Assembly: GCF_022234545.1 (NCBI RefSeq)
Contig: NZ_JAIEUI010000024.1
Span: forward strand, 1 to 64,000
Length of the DNA: 64,000 bases
Direction of reading: 5' to 3'
Source of the DNA: Paenibacillus piscarius
Lineage (GTDB): Bacteria; Bacillota; Bacilli; Paenibacillales; Paenibacillaceae
Shown: positions 41,418-49,893 of the stretch, piece after piece
How the letters are laid out: each line of letters opens with the position of its first letter
How positions within the stretch are numbered: the first letter of the stretch is position 1
Position numbers and translations under genes: made by a program
Notes under the pieces: generated by a model
Told to the model about the DNA's origin: nothing
Database searches by the model: none
What the model saw: only the letters and a program-made list of their open reading frames with translations

Positions 41418-43910
41418 ATGAATCAGCTTCCAATTACACAGGTCCTCCCGGATCTGAAAAAAGTGATGAACGAGCATACAGCGGCCATTCTCATTGCCGA
41501 GCCGGGGGCGGGAAAGACGACTGCGGTTCCGCTCGCGCTGCTGGAGGAGCCGTGGCTGGCCGGCCAAACTATTCTGATGCTGGAGCCCCGGCGTCTGGCC
41601 GCCCGCTCTGCCGCAGGATATATGGCTTCCACTCTTGGAGAGAGTGCTGGCGGGACTGTCGGCTACCGGATGCGGATGGATACGCGGGTTGGAAAAAATA
41701 CACGCATAGTAGTCGTCACAGAAGGTGTGCTGACCCGGATGCTGCAAAGCGACCCTTCGCTCGGCGATGTGGGTCTAATCATCTTCGATGAATTCCATGA
41801 AAGAAGCCTGCACGCCGATCTGGGACTGGCGCTGGCGCTCGAAGCCCAAAGCGTGCTGCGCGAGGATCTGCGCATCCTCATCATGTCGGCAACAATTGAC
41901 GGCGGCCGCGTCTCGGCCTTGCTGGGCGGAGCGCCGGTCATCTCTTGCCCGGGGCGCACCTTCCCGGTGGAGACGGTCTATGCGCCGGATGCCGGCACTG
42001 ACGCTCCTGAGCAGGCGGCCGCCGCGGCGGTCCGCCGCGCGCTGGCCGAGCAGCCGGGCGATGTGCTCGTCTTCCTGCCCGGTGAGCGGGAGATCCGCCG
42101 GACGGAGCAGGCGCTGGCGGCGGGAAGCCTTCCGCCGGATATCCGGCTCCGGCCGCTCTACGGGCAGCTCCCGCAGGAAGAGCAGGACGCTGCGGTAGCA
42201 CCAGCGGTGGCGGGTGAACGCAAGGTGGTGCTGGCGACCTCGATTGCTGAGACGAGCTTGACGATTGAAGGCGTCCGGACAGTCATTGATACAGGGCTCA
42301 GACGGACGCAGGTGTTCTCGCCGCGCACGGGAATGCCGCGGCTGACAACGGTGCCGGTCTCGAAGGCTTCGGCGGATCAGCGCCGGGGCCGGGCGGGCCG
42401 CACCGCGCCGGGTGTCTGCTACCGGCTGTGGAGCCGGGAAGCGCACGGGCGCCTTCCGGACGGTAACGCGCCGGAGATCATGGAGACCGACCTGGCGCAG
42501 CTTGCTCTGGAGCTGGCGCTGTGGGGCGTGCGCGAGCCCGGAGCGCTCGCGTGGCTGGACCCGCCGCCTGCTGCGCCCTATGCGCAGGCTACGGCGCTGC
42601 TGCGCCAGCTCGGCGCGCTGGACGCCGGCGGCGCCATCACGCCGCACGGCCGCCGCATGGCCGCGCTGGGCGCGCACCCGCGCATCGCGCACATGCTGCT
42701 GCGCGCGGAGGCCCTGGCAGCGGCGCCGCTCGCGGCAAGGCTCGCGGCGCTGCTGCAGGAGCGGGACCTCCTGCGGGGTCCCGCGGCCCAGGACAGCGAC
42801 CTCACGCTTCGCGTGGAGTCGCTGCTCTTGTTCGAGCGCTCCGGCGCAAGCTTCGGAGCGGACCCGGCGGCTCTGCGCGCGGTGCAGCGCGAGAGCCGGG
42901 CGTTCCTGGCGCAGCTTGCTGCGGCGCCAGGGGAAGTGCCCTTGGACAGCAGCGCGAGCGGGCTGCTGCTGTCCTTCGCCTACCCCGACCGCATCGGGCA
43001 GAAACGCGGCGACGGCGCGTTTCTGCTCTCGGGTGGCCGGGGGGCGGCGATGCGCGGGGGGCAGCCGCTGGCGCGCTCGCCCTATATCGTGGCGGCGGGC
43101 GTGGATGACCGCGCCGGACAGAGCCGGATTATGCTTGCCGCAGCGCTCTCCGAGCCGGACCTGCTGAAGCATCATGCGGACAGCCTGCTGGAAGAACGCG
43201 AAGTCTACTGGGACGCAGAGAGCGGGAGCGTAAGAGCACGCAGGGTAACCCGGCTAGGCGCGCTGGTCCTCAAGGAGACCACTCATGAACGGGCTTCGGC
43301 CGAAGAGACGGAGAGCGTGCTGCTGAACGTTATTGCAGAGCAAGGTCTCGGCCTGCTTCCTTGGGACAAGGGGACGGAGCAGCTGCGGCAGCGGATGGCA
43401 TTCATGCATAGCCTGCGGGCAGATTGGCCGGATATGTCAGATACGGCGTTAACGGACACACTCGGGGAGTGGCTGGCGCCCTATCTGCAAGGGATGCGGA
43501 ATCTCCGCGATCTGCAGCGGGTGAAGCTTGCACAGGCGCTGGAGAACATGCTGGACTGGAACAGCCGCCAGATGCTCAGCAACGAGGCACCGACGCACAT
43601 TACCGTGCCTAGCGGCTCGCGGATTCCGCTGGACTACAGCAGCCCGGGAGCACCGGTCCTGGCGGTAAGGCTGCAGGAGATGTTCGGCAGGGCGGATACC
43701 CCGCGGATTGGCGGCGGGAAGGTACCGGTGCTGCTGCATCTGCTGTCTCCGGCCAGAAGGCCGATGCAGATTACTGCGGATCTGGCCAGCTTTTGGAAGA
43801 CTACCTATTTCGAGGTCAAAAAAGATCTCAAAGGCCGTTACCCCAAGCACTACTGGCCGGACGACCCGCTGCAGGCGGCTCCGACCAGCCGCACCCGTCC
43901 TCTGAAATAG
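41418..43910 (+). CDS. hrpB: ATP-dependent helicase HrpB
   Basis: An 830-residue DEAH-box helicase. Motif I AEPGAGKTTAVPLALL, motif II DEFHERS (DEFH variant typical of HrpB), motif III MSATIDG, motif IV/V VLATSIAETSLTIEGV, motif VI QRRGRAGRTAPG. A C-terminal HA2 and HrpB-specific domain end in GKVPVLLHLLSPARRPMQIT and YPKHYWPDDP. The middle (about 42.0-43.1 kb) is much richer in GC and Ala/Arg codons than the flanks. Substrate RNA unknown. ATG with GGAGAG upstream. Confidence 0.95.
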   Translation: MNQLPITQVLPDLKKVMNEHTAAILIAEPGAGKTTAVPLALLEEPWLAGQTILMLEPRRLAARSAAGYMASTLGESAGGTVGYRMRMDTRVGKNTRIVVVTEGVLTRMLQSDPSLGDVGLIIFDEFHERSLHADLGLALALEAQSVLREDLRILIMSATIDGGRVSALLGGAPVISCPGRTFPVETVYAPDAGTDAPEQAAAAAVRRALAEQPGDVLVFLPGEREIRRTEQALAAGSLPPDIRLRPLYGQLPQEEQDAAVAPAVAGERKVVLATSIAETSLTIEGVRTVIDTGLRRTQVFSPRTGMPRLTTVPVSKASADQRRGRAGRTAPGVCYRLWSREAHGRLPDGNAPEIMETDLAQLALELALWGVREPGALAWLDPPPAAPYAQATALLRQLGALDAGGAITPHGRRMAALGAHPRIAHMLLRAEALAAAPLAARLAALLQERDLLRGPAAQDSDLTLRVESLLLFERSGASFGADPAALRAVQRESRAFLAQLAAAPGEVPLDSSASGLLLSFAYPDRIGQKRGDGAFLLSGGRGAAMRGGQPLARSPYIVAAGVDDRAGQSRIMLAAALSEPDLLKHHADSLLEEREVYWDAESGSVRARRVTRLGALVLKETTHERASAEETESVLLNVIAEQGLGLLPWDKGTEQLRQRMAFMHSLRADWPDMSDTALTDTLGEWLAPYLQGMRNLRDLQRVKLAQALENMLDWNSRQMLSNEAPTHITVPSGSRIPLDYSSPGAPVLAVRLQEMFGRADTPRIGGGKVPVLLHLLSPARRPMQITADLASFWKTTYFEVKKDLKGRYPKHYWPDDPLQAAPTSRTRPLK

Positions 43911-43968
43911 GAACACCTGAATTCTCTACGAACCGGCTAGGGGATGTTCAGGCGGCGCGGCTCTCCCT

Positions 43969-43999
43969 GTTTGGACAATCTCCCAACGGGTAATACTAT
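43969..43999 (+). promoter_or_regulatory. overlapping sigma-A-like and sigma-B-like promoter
   Basis: TTGGAC (43971), 17-bp spacer, TACTAT (43994) fits sigma-A. In the same bases GTTTGG (43969), 13-bp spacer, GGGTAA (43988) fits the general-stress sigma-B pattern. The downstream gene is a general stress protein. Confidence 0.55.
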
Positions 44000-44030
44000 A
44001 GCGAACAACAATTACGAAGGAGGGCTTCAA

Positions 44031-44630
44031 GTGACTGACAAAATTATTGGTGTATTTGATACGGAACAAGAAGCGACCAGAGCAATTGAAAGTTTGCAGG
44101 CCCAAGGAATCAAAAGTGATGAGATATCGGTAATTACAAGGGACAAGGATGAGCAGAAGAGCATCTCTGAAGATACAGGAACGATGGCGCCGGAAGGCGT
44201 GGCAACTGGTGCAGCTACAGGCGGGGTTGTCGGTGGAGTCACCGGACTGCTGGCCGGCATAGGCGCACTGGCAATTCCGGGGATCGGTCCGATTCTGGCA
44301 GCGGGGCCGATTGCGGCCACACTGACAGGGGCGGCGATTGGAGTAGGCGCAGGCGGTCTGGTCGGCGGCTTGATCGGCCTGGGTATCCCTGAGGATGAGG
44401 CCCGCGAGTACGAAGGCTACATCGACAAAGGCAAAATCCTCGTCCTGGTTGACGACAACGGGCGCGGAAGGGACATTCATACGATCTTCAGCGGTAACCG
44501 CTCACTCAATGCCGGGCGGTACAACAGCCTTTATCCGATCGATGGAACGTTTACTCCCGGAGGGACTGTTCAGGGTAACAGAAACCGGACAAGCAACAAT
44601 ACGGATGCCGACCTCTACAATCCGCGATAA
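44031..44630 (+). CDS. general stress protein, YflT-type with glycine-rich membrane segment
   Basis: About 199 residues. N-terminal YflT/GSP17M domain (IIGVFDTEQEATRAIESLQAQG, ISVITRDKDE), then a long Gly/Ala hydrophobic stretch (residues about 55-120) that forms two glycine-zipper helices, and a polar tail with GKILVLVDDNGRGRDI. GTG at 44031 with AAGGAGG 7 bases upstream; a frame start 87 bases earlier overlaps the promoter. In Bacilli such proteins are induced by general stress. Terminator follows at 44697. Confidence 0.85.
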   Translation: MTDKIIGVFDTEQEATRAIESLQAQGIKSDEISVITRDKDEQKSISEDTGTMAPEGVATGAATGGVVGGVTGLLAGIGALAIPGIGPILAAGPIAATLTGAAIGVGAGGLVGGLIGLGIPEDEAREYEGYIDKGKILVLVDDNGRGRDIHTIFSGNRSLNAGRYNSLYPIDGTFTPGGTVQGNRNRTSNNTDADLYNPR

Positions 44631-44696
44631 GCATATCATTTCATTGGAAGCAGGCCGTTAAGCGCACTGCGATAAGGCCAGCTAATCCGATAACCG

Positions 44697-44726
44697 CCTC
44701 CAGAGCTTAAGCTCTGGAGGTTTTTT
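44697..44726 (+). terminator. terminator of the stress-protein gene
   Basis: CCTCCAGAGC-TTAA-GCTCTGGAGG perfect 10-bp stem, then six T. Confidence 0.93.
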
Positions 44727-45355
44727 GCCGTAACATATGGCTTTATTAATTGAGAGAATTAAGCCTGCTCCAGCCCCGCCAATTACCCCAGGCAATTCGG
44801 GAAGCTCGACAGCCAGCACAGACGCATAATTGCATTTCGTAGAGCTCAATGGGCGGATACATGACCTAATTTGACTTTAACAGCAGTTTGTACAACTATA
44901 ATTGGGCATATCGGCCCAGAAGTTCAATTCTGCAGTTTCTAATTGTACGTAATGCAACTAATATTAATATTTCAACATATGAAAAATTCATAATAGTAAA
45001 CCACAAACACGCACTCACCCTATCTACTACCGCCTGCGCAAACCAAACGATGACGCACCCTACCCGCATACCTGCGGAAAAAGTATCCCAAAATCGATCC
45101 ACCCCAGTCCAGTCCTAACATTCCATCACAAACCAGCTTAGCAGGGCAATCAGTGTTGGGGGGATCGAGACGTGAAAGGTGAGCAGGTTGGAATGATACC
45201 GGACATGCGGGGAGATATCATATGATTTACGGCGGGGGGCCGGGCCAATTAATAGGAGGAAGGTTATCGGGAGGAGCTCCGCCGTTTCAATCCGCCCGTT
45301 CCTGTGTATAGCATCATAGTGCCCAGAAAACGCTGTAAGCTGCATCAATAACTTG
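44727..45355. other. 630-bp gap without a supported gene
   Basis: Contains TGGGC-ATATCG-GCCCA (44906-44921), a 24-base segment at 44973-44996 shared with 34167-34190, and a 68-codon minus-strand frame (44896-45102) that lacks a convincing ribosome site. Composition is lower in GC than surrounding genes in its first half. Confidence 0.45.
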
Positions 45356-45385
45356 TTGTGAATGCTGGGAAACAGCGCTTATACT
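45356..45385 (+). promoter_or_regulatory. promoter of the RTP-like gene
   Basis: TTGTGA (45356-45361), 18-bp spacer, TATACT (45380-45385); GGGAGGT ribosome site and ATG follow at 45406. Confidence 0.65.
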
Positions 45386-45405
45386 AGGGTAATGGGAGGT
45401 GTCTT

Positions 45406-45765
45406 ATGGCGTTTATGATTGCCCAGCGGGCGTTTATCAAGGTGTACCTGATTACAATGGTGGAGCAGCATAAGGGGTACGGGTACCAGATGCTTGAGGA
45501 TTTGCGGAGAGAGTTCAAGGCCCACGGCTATTCTCCTCCCCAAAGCGAAATCTACCGCGCCCTGCATGAGCTGGTGCAGCAAGGGATACTCTACCGCACC
45601 AAGCAGCTCAAGGGGAACGATCCCAAGGTCGATTTCCAGGAAATCGTCTTATATCATTTCACTTCCGACGGGGAGGAGAAAGCCAGGCTCTACAAAAAGC
45701 AGGTGAAGACCGACCTGGACCGCTGTCTGGGCATTCTTAACAAGGCGGTAGCGGACAACTACTGA
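45406..45765 (+). CDS. replication terminator protein (RTP) homologue
   Basis: A 119-residue winged-helix dimer protein very like B. subtilis RTP (122 residues) along its length. QRAFIKVYLITMVEQ, DLRREFKAHGY, YRALHELVQQGIL, EIVLYHFTSDGEEKARLYKK and DLDRCLGILNKAVADN match the RTP order, including the C-terminal dimerising helix. RTP binds Ter sites and blocks replication forks from one side. Whether this copy does that, or is a local transcription regulator of the related PadR type, cannot be told; no clear Ter site was found beside it. GGGAGG before the ATG. Confidence 0.85.
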   Translation: MAFMIAQRAFIKVYLITMVEQHKGYGYQMLEDLRREFKAHGYSPPQSEIYRALHELVQQGILYRTKQLKGNDPKVDFQEIVLYHFTSDGEEKARLYKKQVKTDLDRCLGILNKAVADNY

Positions 45766-45803
45766 CGGAAAGGGAGCAGAATACCGGCGCTCAGCTGCCG
45801 TAG

Positions 45804-46337
45804 TCAGGCCAAGCGGCTTAAGCATCCTCTTCTTCCGCGTCCTGGCCCGGCGGGGTGACCGGCGAGCTTGCGCTGCCATAGTCCTCTACGGCGTCCCTGT
45901 CCTGCACCGGAAGGGGGCGGTGTCATGACATCCTCTTCTACAGGACGTCCGCCGGAATCCCGGCTGGAAGGGGCATGCTCCACGGTATACCGTGTGTAGG
46001 GAATGGCTTCAAGCCTTTCAAAAGGAATCGGTTCACCGCTGGCTTCGCAGATGCCGTATGTCCCGTCTTCCATCCGCTTCAGCGCGTCCTCTATCTCCGT
46101 CAATTCTTCGGATAATGAGGTGTTGATCGACAGGTCGCGGCTGCGCTCGAAGGTCTCGGTGCCTGTATCGGCGGGGTGATTATCCACGGAAGAGAGCTCG
46201 CCCGTTGAGAGCGTCAGCGACTCGCCCAGCAGGCTGTCCTCTGCTCCATCGGCGGAGAAATGCTGCTCCAGCCCGGCCTTGCGCTCCTCCAGGGACTGCT
46301 TCAATTGCTTAAGCTCAGCTTCGGTTAAATGGCTCAT
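45804..46337 (-). CDS. YteA-like (TraR/DksA-type) sporulation protein, C-terminus probably frameshifted
   Basis: A 177-residue frame. Residues about 1-135 match the YteA family: MSHLTEAELKQLKQSLEERK, SLSEELTEIEDALKRMEDGTYGICEASGEPIPFERLEAIPYTRY and TVEHAPSSR...GRPVEEDV. The first Cys of the C4 finger remains, the others are replaced as in YteA. The last 42 residues are Arg/Gly-rich and atypical. Removing one C from the run near 45918-45922 switches to a frame ending VEDYGSASSPVTPPGQ and an acidic EEEDA with a stop at 45818. An indel or sequencing error is likely. Confidence 0.75.
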   Translation of the reverse strand: MSHLTEAELKQLKQSLEERKAGLEQHFSADGAEDSLLGESLTLSTGELSSVDNHPADTGTETFERSRDLSINTSLSEELTEIEDALKRMEDGTYGICEASGEPIPFERLEAIPYTRYTVEHAPSSRDSGGRPVEEDVMTPPPSGAGQGRRRGLWQRKLAGHPAGPGRGRRGCLSRLA

Positions 46338-46452
46338 CGGGTCATCTTCCTTTCTGCGGGTTAGTGGTTATACTGTCGTCATCTTTCCTTACCCTAATGT
46401 CCCCGGATGCAATCAGCACGCGCTGCTGTGCGGAATTGGAACTTTAGTGATA

Positions 46453-46481
46453 TTTTCAGGCTGCTTTCACCCTGTTATAAT
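46453..46481 (+). promoter_or_regulatory. extended -10 promoter of the GpsB-like gene
   Basis: TTTTCA (46453), 17-bp spacer ending TGT, TATAAT (46476-46481): an extended -10 promoter 45 bases before the ATG. Confidence 0.65.
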
Positions 46482-46525
46482 AAGTACTGCCGGACGAAAG
46501 CAGCACACACATGGAGGTTACTGAT

Positions 46526-46915
46526 ATGGACGAACATATGAAACGCCGGCTGGATAAGCAGAGGAAGCTGTTCAGCCAGCTGGGTATTACACTTGATGCG
46601 CTTACGATTCACGAGAAGGAATTCAGTATGAAGCTGCGCGGGTATGATGCCGAAGAGGTAGATACATTCCTTGACAGCGTAATTAAGGATTATGAGCGCT
46701 TCTATGCCACTATTGCGGATCTGATGGATAAGTGGCAGGAGCAGCAGATTGAGATGAAGGAATTGAAGGCGGCGGCCAAAGCGGCAACCGTGCCTGCTCC
46801 TGTTCCGGTTATTAAGGGGATTGACCCGATGGACCTGGAGGATGTCATTATGAAGCTGGAGGCCAATGTCCGTCAGCTCAAGGACCGTCTGCCCCGGACT
46901 GAAAGCTATTTATAA
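46526..46915 (+). CDS. DivIVA/GpsB-like cell-cycle protein
   Basis: About 129 residues. The lipid-binding DivIVA N-domain is seen as LTIHEKEFSMKLRGYDAEEVDTFLDSVIKDYERF, followed by a coiled-coil (DLMDKWQEQQIEMKELKAA), a Pro/Ala linker and a second coiled-coil at the end. Size and motif fit GpsB, which links cell-wall enzymes with division, though this copy has an extra N-terminal 25 residues (KRRLDKQRKLFSQLGITLDA). ATG at 46526 with GGAGGT 7 bases upstream. Confidence 0.82.
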   Translation: MDEHMKRRLDKQRKLFSQLGITLDALTIHEKEFSMKLRGYDAEEVDTFLDSVIKDYERFYATIADLMDKWQEQQIEMKELKAAAKAATVPAPVPVIKGIDPMDLEDVIMKLEANVRQLKDRLPRTESYL

Positions 46916-46976
46916 GCTCCGTACACCTGGATGTCTGATGAAGAGAATTGCAACCATATTAATAGCCTAACTCTGG

Positions 46977-49724
46977 ATGGGGGTTGTACCGTTGCCGGAG
47001 AAGCAACCGTGGAGCTTGAAGATCCGTGGCAAGATCGCATTAGGATACATGATTATATTATTGATGCTGGGGCTGTTTCTGGTGATTGTCTCCAGCAGAA
47101 TTACCAGTCTTGAGCGGGAAACGGTGTTCCTGAGTGACCACGATATCGAAGTTCATGAACTGACCTACCGGATCGAGAAAAATGTACTCGACATGGAGAC
47201 CGGGCAGCGGGGGTACGTCCTCACCGGCGATGAAGCGTACCTGGAGCCTTTTAATGACGGGATGGTGGAATGGCGGATCAACGCTGCGAAGCTGAACAGC
47301 CTGATTACCGATAATCCGGATCAGGTCCGGAACCTGAACACCATTACCAGCAATATTGAGAAGTGGGTGGATGTGGCCGGGCAGCATGTTGTAGAGCTGA
47401 AGAAGAATGGCCATAGCGCAGCAGTAAGTGCTTTTTTTCGCAATGACACCGGCAAAAGTCTGATCGATACGATCCGCTCCCAGTCCGACTACTTCCGGGA
47501 TATTGAACGCACGCTCACCAATGAGCGGATTAGCAACCTGAAGGACAGCAATCATAAACTGCTGATTACGATGTATATTCTGTGGGGCCTGGTGGTCGTG
47601 CTGGCACTGCTGATTACCTATCTGATATCGGCCAGCATTGTGGGTCCGCTGCACAGTGTTATACAGGCGATCAATAGCATCGCTTCGGGCGGCAACCGCG
47701 GAGACCGTATCCGGGTGAGAACCCGGGATGAGGTCTACGATCTGGGAACGGCGACGAATGGCTTGCTTGACAGCGTACAAAGAGAACAATGGATGAGTGA
47801 ACAGCAGACCACCATGTCGATTGCCCTTCAGGAGACCACTGATTTGCCTTCGCTGTGCAAGGTGTTTGTTAACCGTCTCTCCGTTATGCTGGAAATGCAG
47901 TATGCCTCCATCTTCGTAGTCAATAAGGAGGAAGCGTTCGAGCGGATCTACAGCTACGCCGGAACCGGAGATACCGGTGAGAGCGGCGGCCCTGAGGTCA
48001 TTGAACCGGGGGAAGGACTGGTCGGCCAGTGTGCACTGGATCAACGGATGAACATTGTGAAGGATTTGCCGGAAGATTACATATTGATTCAGTCGGGCCT
48101 GGGCAGAACGGCGCCGAAGTTTGCGGTGATTGCTCCGATAGTGTTTGAGAATAAGACGGTGGCTGTACTGGAGCTGGCAGCGCTGACGCAATGGGCACCC
48201 TATCATTTCAAGCTGCTGAAGGAGCTGCTGACGATGATGGGCGTTACGGTGAATTCCGTCAGGACACGGATGGAGATTCAGCGGCTGCTGCAGGATTCAC
48301 AGATCATTAATGAAGAGCTGCAGGTGCAGTCTGAGGAGCTGCAGACACAGTCCGAAGAGATGCAGATGCAGACAGAGGAGCTGCAGAGCCAGACCCGTGA
48401 GCTGATCGCCGTGAACAAGGAGCTGGAGAACCAGAAGGCCGTGGCCGAGAACGCGGCTATTGAGCTGGAGCGTTACAATGAGCAGCTGGAACAGAGCAGC
48501 CGTTACAAAAGTGAGTTCCTGGCCAACATGTCCCATGAACTGCGGACCCCGCTCAACAGTATGCTGATTCTCTCCCAGCTGCTGACAGAGAACCGGAATC
48601 ATACCTTAACGGAAGAAGAACAGGGCTATGCCTCTGTCATCTACAATTCAGGCAGCGACCTGCTGAGCATGATTAATGACATCCTGGACCTCTCCAAGGT
48701 GGAAGCCGGCAAAATGCATGTGGAAATGGATGCAGTGAATCTGACCGAGCTGCCTGCGCTGCTGAAAGGCTATTTCGGCCAGGTGGCTGAAGCGCAGAAT
48801 GTTGCCTTCAGCGTCAGCCTGGGCAGAGAGGTCCCGGATCTGTTCTTCACCGATGAGATGCGGCTGCATCAGATTCTGCGGAATCTGCTGTCCAATGCCT
48901 TCAAATTCACGGAGCAGGGCTTAGTGTCCGTGGAGATCAAGAAGCTGGATTCCTATTCCGACCACAGTGTCCATATGTCCGGGCCTGTTCTGGCTTTCGC
49001 GGTCCGGGATACCGGCATCGGCATTTCACCCGAGAACCGGGAGCTGATCTTCGAGGCCTTCCGCCAGGCCGACGGGACGACAGCCCGCAAATACGGGGGG
49101 ACGGGGCTCGGTTTATCCATCTCCCTGCAATTGGCCCGGCTGCTGGGCGGACAAATTGCTCTGGAGAGCGAGGAGGGAAGGGGCAGCACGTTCACGCTGT
49201 ATCTTCCCTGCCGCGAAGGGGAGCTAGAGGAAGAGGAACCAGCCCCGCAGCGATTACCGGAAGGGGAGCCGGCAGATTCTGAGCCTGAAGAGGAGCAGTC
49301 GTGCAGCCGTGATACTCTGTTCACGAAGGAGTATGAGAAGCTTCATGGCCGGACGGTGCTGATTGTAGATGATGATACACGGAACATCTATGCGCTTCAG
49401 CAAGGGCTTGCCCCTTACGGAATGAACATTCTGACCGCCCAGACCGGTTATGAATGCCTGCAGATGGTCCGGGAGCAGCCGGAGCTGGATATCGTCCTGC
49501 TGGATATCATGATGCCGAATCTGGATGGCTATGACACCTTGTCTATCATCAGGGAAGAACTGGAGCTTAGGGATCTGCCGATCATAGCGGTCTCTGCCAA
49601 GACGATGAAGGAAGACCGGGAACGGTGCCTGTCCGCCGGAGCAACTGATTTCATCAGTAAGCCGGTACTGCTTCAGGATGTGATTACCCGGATGTGCCGC
49701 TGGATGCCCGGGCGCAGAAATTGA
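46977..49724 (+). CDS. hybrid sensor histidine kinase (CHASE3-HAMP-GAF-HK-REC)
   Basis: About 915 residues. TM1 near 22-42, a CHASE3 sensor (about 45-195: METGQRGYVLTGDEAYLEPF), TM2 near 200-220, HAMP, a GAF domain (about 275-435), a signalling coiled-coil with repeated EELQxQSEE units, HisKA with H-box SEFLANMSHELRTPLN, HATPase (NLLSNAFKFTEQG, DTGIGI, GTGLGLSIS) and a C-terminal receiver (VLLDIMMPNLDGYD, phospho-Asp) . ATG 46977 has no ribosome site; TTG at 46992 with GGGGG 8 bases upstream may be the true start. Partner regulator unknown. Confidence 0.92.
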   Translation: MGVVPLPEKQPWSLKIRGKIALGYMIILLMLGLFLVIVSSRITSLERETVFLSDHDIEVHELTYRIEKNVLDMETGQRGYVLTGDEAYLEPFNDGMVEWRINAAKLNSLITDNPDQVRNLNTITSNIEKWVDVAGQHVVELKKNGHSAAVSAFFRNDTGKSLIDTIRSQSDYFRDIERTLTNERISNLKDSNHKLLITMYILWGLVVVLALLITYLISASIVGPLHSVIQAINSIASGGNRGDRIRVRTRDEVYDLGTATNGLLDSVQREQWMSEQQTTMSIALQETTDLPSLCKVFVNRLSVMLEMQYASIFVVNKEEAFERIYSYAGTGDTGESGGPEVIEPGEGLVGQCALDQRMNIVKDLPEDYILIQSGLGRTAPKFAVIAPIVFENKTVAVLELAALTQWAPYHFKLLKELLTMMGVTVNSVRTRMEIQRLLQDSQIINEELQVQSEELQTQSEEMQMQTEELQSQTRELIAVNKELENQKAVAENAAIELERYNEQLEQSSRYKSEFLANMSHELRTPLNSMLILSQLLTENRNHTLTEEEQGYASVIYNSGSDLLSMINDILDLSKVEAGKMHVEMDAVNLTELPALLKGYFGQVAEAQNVAFSVSLGREVPDLFFTDEMRLHQILRNLLSNAFKFTEQGLVSVEIKKLDSYSDHSVHMSGPVLAFAVRDTGIGISPENRELIFEAFRQADGTTARKYGGTGLGLSISLQLARLLGGQIALESEEGRGSTFTLYLPCREGELEEEEPAPQRLPEGEPADSEPEEEQSCSRDTLFTKEYEKLHGRTVLIVDDDTRNIYALQQGLAPYGMNILTAQTGYECLQMVREQPELDIVLLDIMMPNLDGYDTLSIIREELELRDLPIIAVSAKTMKEDRERCLSAGATDFISKPVLLQDVITRMCRWMPGRRN

Positions 49725-49753
49725 TTGACGGAATATCCGGTATGCCTTATTAT
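49725..49753 (+). promoter_or_regulatory. promoter of the glcT-PTS operon
   Basis: TTGACG (49725-49730), 17-bp spacer, TATTAT (49748-49753). It starts immediately after the stop of the kinase gene. Confidence 0.8.
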
Positions 49754-49759
49754 GAGAGC

Positions 49760-49775
49760 ATAAATGATCATTTAT
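49760..49775. promoter_or_regulatory. perfect 16-bp palindrome at the transcription start
   Basis: ATAAATGATCATTTAT is its own complement. It sits 6 bases after the -10 box, where a repressor would block initiation. The regulator is unknown. Confidence 0.55.
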
Positions 49776-49781
49776 ATGCAG

Positions 49782-49813
49782 TTGGCGTGTTACCTTAACA
49801 GGGCATGAGCCAA
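49782..49813 (+). promoter_or_regulatory. candidate ribonucleic antiterminator (RAT) for GlcT
   Basis: TTGGC (49782-49786) pairs with GCCAA (49809-49813) and encloses TGTTA-CCT-TAACA (49788-49800), an interrupted hairpin like the RATs bound by BglG/GlcT proteins. The GCCAA strand is also part of the terminator stem, so the two structures exclude each other. Confidence 0.7.
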
Positions 49814-49854
49814 GATTTGTACTCACTTCACTGAGACAATCTTGGCTCTTTTTT
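49807..49854 (+). terminator. leader terminator controlled by antitermination
   Basis: GAGCCAAGATT (49807-49817) and AATCTTGGCTC (49838-49848), perfect 11 bp, followed by TTTTTT. It lies between promoter and glcT, so it must be read through for the operon to be expressed. Confidence 0.88.
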
Positions 49855-49893
49855 GTGCAAAAAATCAGGATTTAGGCCGAAAGGAGGGGCAAC

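Noticed and set aside
45020..45031. Ter site (CTATCTACTAC) for the RTP homologue
   Set aside because: Only the core resembles CTATGTACTA; the upstream ACTAA half-site is not at the required distance.
44896..45102. 68-residue minus-strand frame in the 44.7-45.4 kb gap
   Set aside because: GTG start without a good ribosome site, hydrophobic but no recognised family, and it covers the shared 24-base repeat segment.
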